A stretch of 52,962 nt of DNA from Lacimicrobium alkaliphilum. GTDB lineage: Bacteria; Pseudomonadota; Gammaproteobacteria; Enterobacterales; Alteromonadaceae. The stretch covers positions 1-52,962 of the forward strand of contig NZ_NISX01000020.1 of assembly GCF_002591895.1 (NCBI RefSeq), given 5' to 3'. A model generated the notes under the pieces. The model ran no database searches, had not been told where the DNA came from, and saw nothing but the letters and a program-made list of their open reading frames with translations. Shown here one piece after another: positions 46,173 through 52,962 of the stretch (positions are counted from its first letter, which is position 1; the number at the start of each line of letters is the position of its first letter). The position numbers were made by a program, and so were the translations under genes.

Positions 46173-46493
46173 ATGTCTGTACAATTTGACGGTAATATCA
46201 ATTCGGCACTAATGTCGGGCATGCTTGGTGTGCAAAAAGCATCGGATGGAATAACACAACATTCGATCAGTCTTGCACAGCAGCAGGCTCAGCTGCGTAC
46301 ACCTGAAGACGTGTTAACTGATGCTGCCAGGCAACAGCTTGGTATGGCCGGTAAAATGCTGCCTTCGGGCGGAGACAATATGACGTCGGATCTTGTTGGC
46401 CTCAGTCTTAATTTGCGCAACGCTCAGGCCAGCACTAAAGTACTTGAAGTGGTGAAGGACACCATAGGTACGCTAATTGATGAGAAGGCCTGA
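46173..46493 (+). CDS. small flagellar rod/hook-like protein, function unknown
   Basis: 106 residues. The N terminus (NINSALMSGMLGVQKASDGI) and C terminus (LVGLSLNLRNAQASTKVLEV ... GTLIDEKA) resemble the paired terminal helices of axial flagellar proteins such as FlgE/FlgG, but the central domain is missing. In axial proteins these ends form the D0 coiled coil. GAGGTGAGG precedes the ATG. It is followed after 6 bp by the putative metalloprotease gene. Function not known; the resemblance is by eye. Confidence 0.75.
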   Translation: MSVQFDGNINSALMSGMLGVQKASDGITQHSISLAQQQAQLRTPEDVLTDAARQQLGMAGKMLPSGGDNMTSDLVGLSLNLRNAQASTKVLEVVKDTIGTLIDEKA

Positions 46494-46499
46494 TCAGTC

Positions 46500-47432
46500 A
46501 TGTTGAACATTACTGCTCCGGCAATGACAGCATATCCCCTGAATACCTCGAATATGAACACCGAGGCAGCCCGGCGGGATAATGTACTGCGCGAAACTGT
46601 GCCACAGGTCAGCAATACTGAAGATTCTGCGGCTCAGTCCGGCTTAGGTTCAGAATCCGATCGAATTAAGAAGCCTGGTCAGGCTCCGCAACCCATTACT
46701 TATGACAAATACGGCATGGCCGAACAGGGTCAGAATGCCCTGAATAAAGATAATGGTGAGGATCCCAGTGCCGGTAAGCAGGACGCAAGAAGTCGCCAGG
46801 AACAACAGCAAGAGGCTGCAGAACAAAGAGACGTCAAGGAGCTCAAGGAACGGGATCGTGAGGTTCGCACCCATGAGCAGGCTCATGCCTCTGTAGGTGG
46901 GCAGTATGCGGGTTCGCCAAGTTATGAGTTTGAAACGGGCCCCGATGGTCAGCGTTATGCTGTCGGTGGTGAAGTTTCCATTGATGTTTCAAAAGAAGCA
47001 GAACCCGAAGAAACGTTGCGTAAGATGCAGCAGGTCAGGTCCGCTGCACTGGCACCGGCAGAGCCTTCACCTCAGGATTTACGTGTTGCTGCTGAAGCCC
47101 AGCAAAAGTCTTCGGAAGCCCGGCAGGATATTGCCGAAGAGCGGGCTCAGGCATTAGGCGCGCGAGTAGATAGCCTGGCCGGCGAGAAAGAGAGTTCTCA
47201 GGCTCAGGCCCCGGAACTTGATGATATCGTCTCAGGAAGTGATATATCCCCCCCTACGCGTAAACTGAAAGAGGGCGATCCGGTAGCAGAAGCGGCGGGG
47301 CTGGAGTCAGACAGCAGTGAATTTCGCTCTGCCAGAAGAGATTTAGAGATAGATGCCAGAGCTCTGCGTATCGCCAGCTTCTACCAGCAGATCGACCAGC
47401 CCAGGCAATCAGGCCTGCAACAAAGCGCCTGA
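46500..47432 (+). CDS. putative metalloprotease, CJM1_0395/SprA-related family
   Basis: 310 residues of mostly low-complexity, charged, Gln/Glu/Ala-rich sequence. The family core is VRTHEQAHASVGGQYAGSPS with a HExxH-type zinc motif (HEQAH), then YEFETGPDGQRYAVGGEVSI, DVSKEAEPEETLRKMQQV and RSAALAPAEPSPQDLRVAA. No signal peptide. The enzyme activity and substrate are unknown for this family. Directly downstream of the rod-like gene, which suggests a joint role. It may be cytoplasmic or secreted by a flagellar-type route. Confidence 0.82.
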   Translation: MLNITAPAMTAYPLNTSNMNTEAARRDNVLRETVPQVSNTEDSAAQSGLGSESDRIKKPGQAPQPITYDKYGMAEQGQNALNKDNGEDPSAGKQDARSRQEQQQEAAEQRDVKELKERDREVRTHEQAHASVGGQYAGSPSYEFETGPDGQRYAVGGEVSIDVSKEAEPEETLRKMQQVRSAALAPAEPSPQDLRVAAEAQQKSSEARQDIAEERAQALGARVDSLAGEKESSQAQAPELDDIVSGSDISPPTRKLKEGDPVAEAAGLESDSSEFRSARRDLEIDARALRIASFYQQIDQPRQSGLQQSA

Positions 47433-47464
47433 TACCCCGGCCTCTACCTATATACCAACAATTT

Positions 47465-49777
47465 TCAGGATTTCTTTGCCTTGGCAAAGGCCTCGGCCAT
47501 CGCGCTGTTAGCTGCCGGAGGCGCATTACGTGGCGTTGATTGCCGGTTTTTGTTGGGTTTTCCACGACTTGCTTGCTTATGCTGTTCCTGCGGTTTAGCT
47601 GCTTTTCCAGGCTCGTCTTTCAGACGCATACTAAAGGAAATGCGCTTACGGTCCGCATCCACCTCCATGACTTTCACCTTGACAATATCGCCGGCTTTTA
47701 CCACTTCACGGGGATCTGAGATAAACTTATCAGTCATCGCGGAAATATGTACCAGTCCATCCTGATGAACTCCCACATCCACAAAAGCACCAAAGTTGGC
47801 TACATTACTGACCACACCCTCAAGAATCATCCCGACCTTCAGATCCTTGATCGTCTCTACGCCGTCTTTAAATGTAGCGGTCTTAAATTCAGGGCGTGGA
47901 TCCCGGCCTGGTTTATCCAGCTCACTCAGAATATCAGTCACCGTAGGAATACCAAACTGATCATCAGCGTAATCCGCGGCTTTGAGTGTGCGTATTACCT
48001 CGCTGTTACCGATAAGCGCCTCCATCTCTGTGTTGAGATGCTGGCAGATATTCTCAACCAGTTTGTAGGCCTCGGGATGCACAGCCGAGGTATCCAGTGG
48101 GTTATCACCATTGCGGATACGCAAGAATCCGGCAGCCTGCTCAAAGGCTTTCGGGCCAAGGCGGTCGACCTTGAGTAACTGTTTTCTGTTTACAAATGCC
48201 CCCTGTGTATCGCGCTGCTGGACAATATTCTGCGCCAGTGTGCGATTCAATCCTGAGACATAACTGAGCAATGCCGAAGACGCAGTGTTGACATCTACGC
48301 CTACCGCATTAACACAATCTTCCACCACGGCATCGAGGGATTTGCCCAACAGGCTCTGACTGACATCATGCTGGTATTGGCCAACACCTATGGCTTTTGG
48401 CTCGATCTTTACCAATTCTGCCAGCGGATCCTGTAACCGGCGGGCAATTGAAACTGCACCACGCAGAGACACATCCATACCTGGTAATTCTGCCGAAGCG
48501 GTTTCTGATGCCGAATACACAGAAGCCCCAGCTTCACTGACCATAATCTTGCTAATTTTCATTTCGGGTAGCGCTTTGACTACTTCCGCGGCCAGTTTGT
48601 CCGTTTCCCGCGAGCCAGTGCCATTGCCAATGCTGATTAGATTGACCTTATATTGCTGGCACAGATTGATCAGCGTTCTCAACCCCTTGTCCCACTGGTT
48701 TTGGGGGGCATGGGGGAAGATAGTGCTGGTGTTGAGTACCTTTCCGGTGGCATCAACTATGGCAATTTTTACCCCTGTGCGCAGCGCCGGGTCGAGTCCC
48801 ATAGTGATTTTGTCCCCGGCTGGTGCGGCCATCAGCAAATCATGCAGGTTTTTGGCAAAAACGCTGATGGCTTCTTTTTCTGCCCGCTCGCGCAATGCAC
48901 CAAAGAGTTCCGTTTCCATATGCAACTGAATTTTCACCCGCCAGGTCCACTGTACAACAGATTTAAGCCAGTCATCTGCGGGCCGTTTTTGATCTGTGAT
49001 ATTCAGATGATTCGCAATAATGACTTCACAATAAGAGCTTCTGTCATTTTCTTCATTGGCAGGATCGGCAACCATATTGACTCTCAGCACACCCTCATTA
49101 CGGCCCCTGAACATTGCCAGAGCGCGATGAGAAGGTACTTTGTGCAGCGCCTCGCTATGAGCGAAATAGTCTTTGTACTTAGCACCGTCCTTTTCTTTCC
49201 CATCCACCAGCGTACTTTGTATATGGGCCTGCTTTGTAAGGTGCTGTCGAATCTTTTGCAGCAATGCTGCATCTTCCGCGAAGCGTTCAATAAGAATATA
49301 ACGAGCCCCCTCCAGTGCAGCTTTACTATCGCTTATACCCTTTTCTGGGTTAATAAAGTCAGCAGCCAGAGTTTGTGGATCCTGCTCAGGATCCCGGAAA
49401 AGGCTCTCAGCGAGAGGCTCCAGGCCTGCCTCGATGGCAATTTGTCCTTTGGTGCGGCGCTTGGGCTTAAAGGGAAGATAAAGATCTTCCAGTTCAGTTT
49501 TATTATCCGCCGCGCGAATTTTCTGCTCCAGTTCAGGACTGAGCTTGTCCTGGTCCTGAATGGACTTGAGGATAACCAGACGTCTGTCTTCCAGTTCTCG
49601 CAAGTAACCAAGCCTTTGTTCCAGCGTGCGAAGCTGACTGTCGTCAAGACCTTCTGTCGCCTCTTTACGGTAGCGGGCAATGAAGGGCACGGTAGCGCCG
49701 TCATCCAGAAGAGTGACAGCGGCCTGGATCTGTCGGGGAGTAGCGGAGAGTTCGCTGGCAATTTTTTCAATGATCAT
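47465..49777 (-). CDS. tex: Tex family RNA-binding transcription accessory protein
   Basis: 770 residues. Order: N-terminal helical region ([39 protein letters not shown]), a YqgF/RuvC-like domain ([20 protein letters not shown]), helix-hairpin-helix motifs ([17 protein letters not shown]) and a C-terminal S1 domain ([32 protein letters not shown]). The tail is Lys/Asn-rich. Binds nucleic acids and is linked to transcription elongation and toxin expression in some pathogens. Adjacent to greB, as in E. coli. Confidence 0.97.
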   Translation of the reverse strand: MIIEKIASELSATPRQIQAAVTLLDDGATVPFIARYRKEATEGLDDSQLRTLEQRLGYLRELEDRRLVILKSIQDQDKLSPELEQKIRAADNKTELEDLYLPFKPKRRTKGQIAIEAGLEPLAESLFRDPEQDPQTLAADFINPEKGISDSKAALEGARYILIERFAEDAALLQKIRQHLTKQAHIQSTLVDGKEKDGAKYKDYFAHSEALHKVPSHRALAMFRGRNEGVLRVNMVADPANEENDRSSYCEVIIANHLNITDQKRPADDWLKSVVQWTWRVKIQLHMETELFGALRERAEKEAISVFAKNLHDLLMAAPAGDKITMGLDPALRTGVKIAIVDATGKVLNTSTIFPHAPQNQWDKGLRTLINLCQQYKVNLISIGNGTGSRETDKLAAEVVKALPEMKISKIMVSEAGASVYSASETASAELPGMDVSLRGAVSIARRLQDPLAELVKIEPKAIGVGQYQHDVSQSLLGKSLDAVVEDCVNAVGVDVNTASSALLSYVSGLNRTLAQNIVQQRDTQGAFVNRKQLLKVDRLGPKAFEQAAGFLRIRNGDNPLDTSAVHPEAYKLVENICQHLNTEMEALIGNSEVIRTLKAADYADDQFGIPTVTDILSELDKPGRDPRPEFKTATFKDGVETIKDLKVGMILEGVVSNVANFGAFVDVGVHQDGLVHISAMTDKFISDPREVVKAGDIVKVKVMEVDADRKRISFSMRLKDEPGKAAKPQEQHKQASRGKPNKNRQSTPRNAPPAANSAMAEAFAKAKKS

Positions 49778-49908
49778 GGTATGCCCTGATGGCGTAAATG
49801 AATAAGAGAGTGCAAGCAGCCTTTATAAGGGCTATGCCGTTAAATTTCTACCTTCGCCTGGTAAAAAGGCTTCTGAACACAGTGCAACCGACCAATTAGT
49901 ACTCAGCT

Positions 49909-50388
49909 TTATTCCTGTTCGTAATCAACCCGATTGATAAACCACTGTTTTCTGCCGGTGGGGGTGTTCACCCACACTTCCTCGTCGGGCTGTTTTTTTA
50001 ATAAGGCCCGGGCCATGGGTGCATCAATGGATATGTAGTCTTTGCGATCATATATTTCGTCTGGTCCGACAATGCGAAATGTGAGTGTCTCGCCCTGATC
50101 ATTTTCTATCTCGACCCAGGCACCAAAGAACACCCTGCCTTTTTGCTGTTCTGAATAATCGACAATCTGAACAGACTCCAGCCGCTTTCGCAGGTAGCGA
50201 ACACGGCGATCAATCTCCCGCAGCATCTTTTTATTGTACTGGTAGTCGGCGTTTTCACTGCGATCACCCAGGCTGGCTGCCCAACTCACTTTTTTGGTGA
50301 TATCGGGCCGTTTCTCCCGCCACAGGTAGTCAAGTTCCTGTTTCAGTTGATTAAAGCCTTGCCGTGTAATCAGGTTCGTTTTTTTCAT
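49909..50388 (-). CDS. greB: transcription elongation factor GreB
   Basis: Stimulates RNA polymerase to cleave backtracked transcripts through the secondary channel. 159 residues from MKKTNLITRQGF; a second ATG lies one codon upstream. The N-terminal coiled coil carries the acidic tip LGDRSENADYQYNKK; the C-terminal FKBP-like domain includes VGPDEIYDRKDYISIDAPMA and EVWVNTPTG. The Y-type tip and RVRYLRKRLESVQIV linker fit GreB rather than GreA. Upstream is a GTTTCA-AAAA-TGAAAC inverted repeat at 50432-50447. Confidence 0.95.
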   Translation of the reverse strand: MKKTNLITRQGFNQLKQELDYLWREKRPDITKKVSWAASLGDRSENADYQYNKKMLREIDRRVRYLRKRLESVQIVDYSEQQKGRVFFGAWVEIENDQGETLTFRIVGPDEIYDRKDYISIDAPMARALLKKQPDEEVWVNTPTGRKQWFINRVDYEQE

Positions 50389-50455
50389 CATAACCAGTGG
50401 TAAAAATAACAGCCTTATATATGACAAAAATGTTTCAAAAATGAAACGCAAATAG

Positions 50456-50735
50456 TTGGGGAGCTTCTACACTTAGTAGTGTGGACGCAAGAGTTCGGGA
50501 AATGGCCCGAAGTGCGTTTTCAACGGAGCTGCAGGCCTTGTCTATCGGGCCCGTAAGCAATCAACTATCATAGTACGTATGAAAAGATAGTCATCAAATC
50601 TACAGTGTTCAGAACCGGTTAAATCCGGAAATATTCACCCGTATAACGGGTATTGTAATGAGCGGACCCAAGGTTCAGCAAGGAAACAGCTGGTATAAGA
50701 GAATGACCGGGCACAAACAGTGCCCGGTTTTTTAT
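50456..50735 (+). ncRNA. probable structured small RNA between greB and fkpA
   Basis: No gene occupies this space, yet the plus strand folds into a series of hairpins. CTACAC pairs with GTGTGG (50466-50483). ACGCA...TGCGT encloses TTCGGG/CCCGAA (about 50485-50516). ACTATC pairs with GATAGT (about 50564-50591). ACCCGT-ATA-ACGGGT spans about 50637-50651. The last element is a strong intrinsic terminator on the plus strand, although both flanking genes are on the minus strand. The start is approximate. I do not recognise a known family (6S, CsrB, tmRNA, RNase P and 4.5S were considered). Confidence 0.5.
50705..50733 (+). terminator. intrinsic terminator on the plus strand
   Basis: ACCGGGCAC-AAACA-GTGCCCGGT-type stem (50706-50727) followed by TTTTTTATT. 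The T tract is on the plus strand, so it does not serve fkpA or greB, which run on the minus strand. Confidence 0.85.
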
Positions 50736-50738
50736 TGT

Positions 50739-51470
50739 CTACTTGGTGTTGTCTTCAATATCCAGCAATTCCACTTCAAATATCAGTGTGGAATTGGGTG
50801 TAATTTTACCTGTCGAGCGCTCACCATAAGCCAGGTCCGACGGAACAAAAAACTTGTATTTTGAGCCTACGCTCATCAATTGCACGCCTTCAGTCCAGCC
50901 CGAAATCACTCTGTTCAGAGGGAACACGGCTGCTTCATCACGCTTATAAGACGAGTCGAACTCAGTGCCATCGAGTAATGTACCCCGGTAATGAACTTTT
51001 ACCGTGTCTTCCGCACTGGGCTTTTCGCCCTCACCCTGTTCCAGCACTTCATACTGTAAACCGGATTCAGTAACGGTTACTTCTTCACGGGCGGCATTTT
51101 TCTCTAAAAACGCCTGACCTTCTGCCAGATTCTTTTCGCTCTGCTGCTCAGCTAATGCTGCTTGCTTTTCATTTACCAGGCTGTCCAGGGCGGTCAATAC
51201 CTTTCTGATTTCCTCCTCATCCATTTTTGACTCTGCAGTCAGGGCATCGACAAAGCCCTTGATGACGAGATCGCGCTTGAGTTCCACTTCTACCTGTTCC
51301 TGGGAATCCAGCTTCTGATCAATAAACTGACCGACAGACACACCCAGACCATAAGCCTGTTGCTGCTCGGTACTTTCCAGTTTTACTTCTTCAGGCTTGG
51401 ATTGCTCTGGCTGACATGCACTAAGACCGAGACCAGCAAGGACCATTGTTGCGATGGCGGTTTTTCTCAT
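50739..51470 (-). CDS. fkpA: FKBP-type peptidyl-prolyl isomerase lipoprotein (FkpA-like)
   Basis: 243 residues. The signal peptide ends in a lipobox (GLGLSAC), so unlike soluble E. coli FkpA this copy is a lipoprotein. An N-terminal helical dimerisation domain (AYGLGVSVGQFIDQKLDSQE ... LVNEKQAALAEQQ) is followed by the FKBP domain from about residue 130 (DTVKVHYRGTLLDGTEFDSS, VISGWTEGVQLMSVG, YGERSTGKITPNSTLIFEVE). Catalyses proline isomerisation and chaperones periplasmic proteins. Next to slyX on the other strand, as in enterobacteria. Confidence 0.93.
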   Translation of the reverse strand: MRKTAIATMVLAGLGLSACQPEQSKPEEVKLESTEQQQAYGLGVSVGQFIDQKLDSQEQVEVELKRDLVIKGFVDALTAESKMDEEEIRKVLTALDSLVNEKQAALAEQQSEKNLAEGQAFLEKNAAREEVTVTESGLQYEVLEQGEGEKPSAEDTVKVHYRGTLLDGTEFDSSYKRDEAAVFPLNRVISGWTEGVQLMSVGSKYKFFVPSDLAYGERSTGKITPNSTLIFEVELLDIEDNTK

Positions 51471-51591
51471 TTACTTCTCCAATTTGTTGTAAGCTGGCAG
51501 GTAGACTGCGCAGTAATTGATTTGTTCCGGAAGCCTTTATCAGGGCTTATACTAAACCGACAAGCACAAAAGCGAAACCTAAAAGGATCTC

Positions 51592-52560
51592 ATGCGAAAT
51601 TTGTGGCCCGTTATTCTGGCAGTACTGATTTTGTCAGCCTGCTCTGTTCCCGGCAGTTCTCCTTTGCAGAGTTATGCTTTTGCCCCAGGCGGCGCGTTAG
51701 CTGCGGCTCTGTCAATTAATGGTGAGGTGGCCGTGGTCTCAACAGTAGAAAATGGTGTAGAGGTCTGGGATGTAAAGGAAAACACTCTGCGTTATCAATG
51801 GCGACATCAGGGAGAGGGCAATAACCTGGTAGCCACTATCGCCATCTCAGCGGATTCGGAGTTTGTTGCCACCGCCGATCATGATGCATTCGCACTCTGG
51901 AGTATGGCCAGCGGCGACCCCGTAGGGTTCTGGCGCATTGATGAATCACGTATCCGTGACATCGCGGTTTCTGAGGGGGGCAGCAGCATACTGGTGGGGC
52001 GAAGCAATGGCCAGGTGATGTATTTCGAGCCTGCAACGGGGCGGCGTCTGGAATTTCTTGGTCATCAGGAAAAGATAAACTCGGTGGCGTTGTCACCAAA
52101 TGGTCGCTATGCACTGACCGGTAGCAGTGACTACATCGCCTATTTGTGGGACACGCGCAGTGGGCAGGTGGTGTACAGCTTTTCACATCCGAGTCGGGTA
52201 ACGAAGGTGGCACTGGACAGAAAGGGCAGACTGGCCTTCACCGCTGACAGTAAAAACAATGCCAGAATCTGGGATTTGACCACCGGAGAACAACTCAGTC
52301 AGCTCAGCTATCTGCAGCGCCAGAAGATCTTTTCTGCCGCCCGGTTTTCAGATGATGGTAAGTACTTGCTTACCGGTTCACCAGGAAGAGCACTGAACTT
52401 ATGGAATGCGAGTACCGGCGATGAAGTTGAAGATTGGCGTGTGGCGCCCCGTGCGGGTCGCCAACCACAAAGTGCTGTGGTGTATGATGTTGCGTTTCTA
52501 CCCAATAACAGAGTATTGTCCGCCAGCAGCAGTGGCCTGGCTGAAATCTGGGGCTACTGA
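51592..52560 (+). CDS. WD40 repeat lipoprotein
   Basis: 322 residues with a signal peptide and lipobox (LAVLILSAC), so anchored to a membrane. The mature part is a series of WD40-type repeats forming a predicted beta propeller: VEVWDVKEN, FALWSMASG, AYLWDTRSG, ARIWDLTTG, LNLWNASTG and the C-terminal AEIWGY, with GHQEKINSVALSPNGRYALT between. Probably a protein-binding scaffold at the cell envelope. Ligand unknown. Divergent from fkpA by 121 bp and upstream of slyX. Confidence 0.9.
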   Translation: MRNLWPVILAVLILSACSVPGSSPLQSYAFAPGGALAAALSINGEVAVVSTVENGVEVWDVKENTLRYQWRHQGEGNNLVATIAISADSEFVATADHDAFALWSMASGDPVGFWRIDESRIRDIAVSEGGSSILVGRSNGQVMYFEPATGRRLEFLGHQEKINSVALSPNGRYALTGSSDYIAYLWDTRSGQVVYSFSHPSRVTKVALDRKGRLAFTADSKNNARIWDLTTGEQLSQLSYLQRQKIFSAARFSDDGKYLLTGSPGRALNLWNASTGDEVEDWRVAPRAGRQPQSAVVYDVAFLPNNRVLSASSSGLAEIWGY

Positions 52561-52600
52561 AGACCACTATATTCAACAATAATTAATCAGGGTGAGCAGA

Positions 52601-52816
52601 ATGCAAAATCAGTTCGAGCAGGATATTGAAGCCTTGCAAACCAAAGTGGCTCATCAGGAAGATACAATAGAGACCTTGAGTAATGCGTTAGCTGAGCAAC
52701 AACAACAACTGGATAAGTTAACCTTTAAGATGAACCATGTCGTCAACAAGCTTAAAGACCTGCAGCCATCCAACCTTGCCAGTGAGGAAGACGAAACCCC
52801 GCCGCCCCATTATTGA
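52601..52816 (+). CDS. slyX: SlyX family protein
   Basis: 71 residues forming a coiled coil (FEQDIEALQTKVAHQEDTIE ... LAEQQQQLDKL) with the diagnostic C terminus PPPHY. The start at 52601 follows GGGTGAG about 7 nt upstream; an in-frame GTG at 52592 is less likely. Function unknown. Next to fkpA, as in E. coli, but with a WD40 lipoprotein gene between. Confidence 0.93.
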   Translation: MQNQFEQDIEALQTKVAHQEDTIETLSNALAEQQQQLDKLTFKMNHVVNKLKDLQPSNLASEEDETPPPHY

Positions 52817-52848
52817 TCTGAACTGGTGTTCGCTCAAAAAGAAATTCA

Positions 52849-52908
52849 CCACAGAGCCACAGAGGGCACAGAGAAGCGCAATATCATGTAGGGTCCAATT
52901 TATTGGAC
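52849..52908. repeat. CACAGAG tandem motif and short hairpin (intergenic repeat)
   Basis: Three successive copies of a CACAGAG unit (52849-52856, 52857-52864, 52865-52873), followed by a GTCCAAT-TT-ATTGGAC hairpin (52893-52908). No ORF. The pattern resembles dispersed intergenic sequence seen in many bacterial genomes; it may be the edge of a larger repeat cut by the window end. Confidence 0.5.
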
Positions 52909-52962
52909 TGCTCCAGAATATTTGTCGAATGAATTCCATCCTTAGGTTCGCGAGACAATACA

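Noticed and set aside
48653-49789. Long open frame of about 378 codons on the plus strand
   Set aside because: It is fully antisense to tex, whose protein has clear YqgF, HhH and S1 domains; the antisense translation has no motif.
50456-50735. CsrB/6S/tmRNA identity for the greB-fkpA RNA
   Set aside because: GGA motifs are not enriched in loops, there is no long rod with a central bubble, and no tRNA-like ends; left as an unassigned RNA.

Overview
This 53 kb window is chromosomal DNA of a Gram-negative gammaproteobacterium. The gene content and order point to the Alteromonadales (Alteromonadaceae-like): LPS core genes, an aa3/caa3-type oxidase cluster, FkpA/SlyX, Nfu and SlmA. Several gene neighbourhoods match the enterobacterial order as I know it: waaA-coaD-mutM-rpmG-rpmB-radC-coaBC-dut-slmA, ubiC-ubiA-plsB-lexA, bioH-comF(gntX)-nfuA, greB-tex and fkpA-slyX. 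All are interrupted or rearranged by lineage-specific genes. I see no tRNA, rRNA, CRISPR array, phage module or intact transposase.

Layout. Positions 1-5.3 kb hold the SOS mutasome operon imuA-imuB-dnaE2 (minus strand) behind a perfect LexA box, with an EVE-domain gene diverging from it. At 5.8-6.1 kb a 268-bp element has 32-bp imperfect terminal inverted repeats and nested hairpins. It is followed by a DUF885 hydrolase and a TetR regulator. Positions 8.7-14.4 kb carry housekeeping genes (slmA, dut, coaBC, radC, rpmB, rpmG, mutM, coaD). Positions 14.4-21.4 kb form a cell-envelope island between coaD and waaA: a CDP-glycerol-type cytidylyltransferase/glycerophosphotransferase pair, a Wzi-like outer-membrane protein, a Kdo kinase, an LpcC-like core glycosyltransferase, a small lipoprotein and the Kdo transferase WaaA.

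Positions 21.5-24.9 kb are a four-gene overlapping operon, kbl-tdh-glpE-glpG (threonine catabolism, a rhodanese and a rhomboid protease). A FliL-like exported protein, ubiC-ubiA, plsB and lexA (two LexA boxes) follow. Positions 30.5-38.8 kb hold a complete cytochrome c oxidase cluster: coxB with a fused cytochrome c domain, coxA, ctaG, coxC, a DUF2909 gene, a SURF1 gene, a CxxxC membrane protein, ctaA, ctaB and sco.

The rest contains a polysaccharide deacetylase, a DinF-like MATE transporter, nfuA with a likely IscR site, an exported M14 peptidase, comF, bioH, a flagellar-rod-like small protein next to a HExxH-type putative metalloprotease, tex, greB, a probable unannotated plus-strand structured RNA with its own terminator, fkpA, a WD40 lipoprotein and slyX. 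The window ends in intergenic repeat sequence. I did not find a clear new multi-gene system. The best leads are the greB-fkpA structured RNA, the inverted-repeat element at 5.8 kb, the glycerol-phosphate/Kdo envelope island and the rod-like protein/metalloprotease pair.
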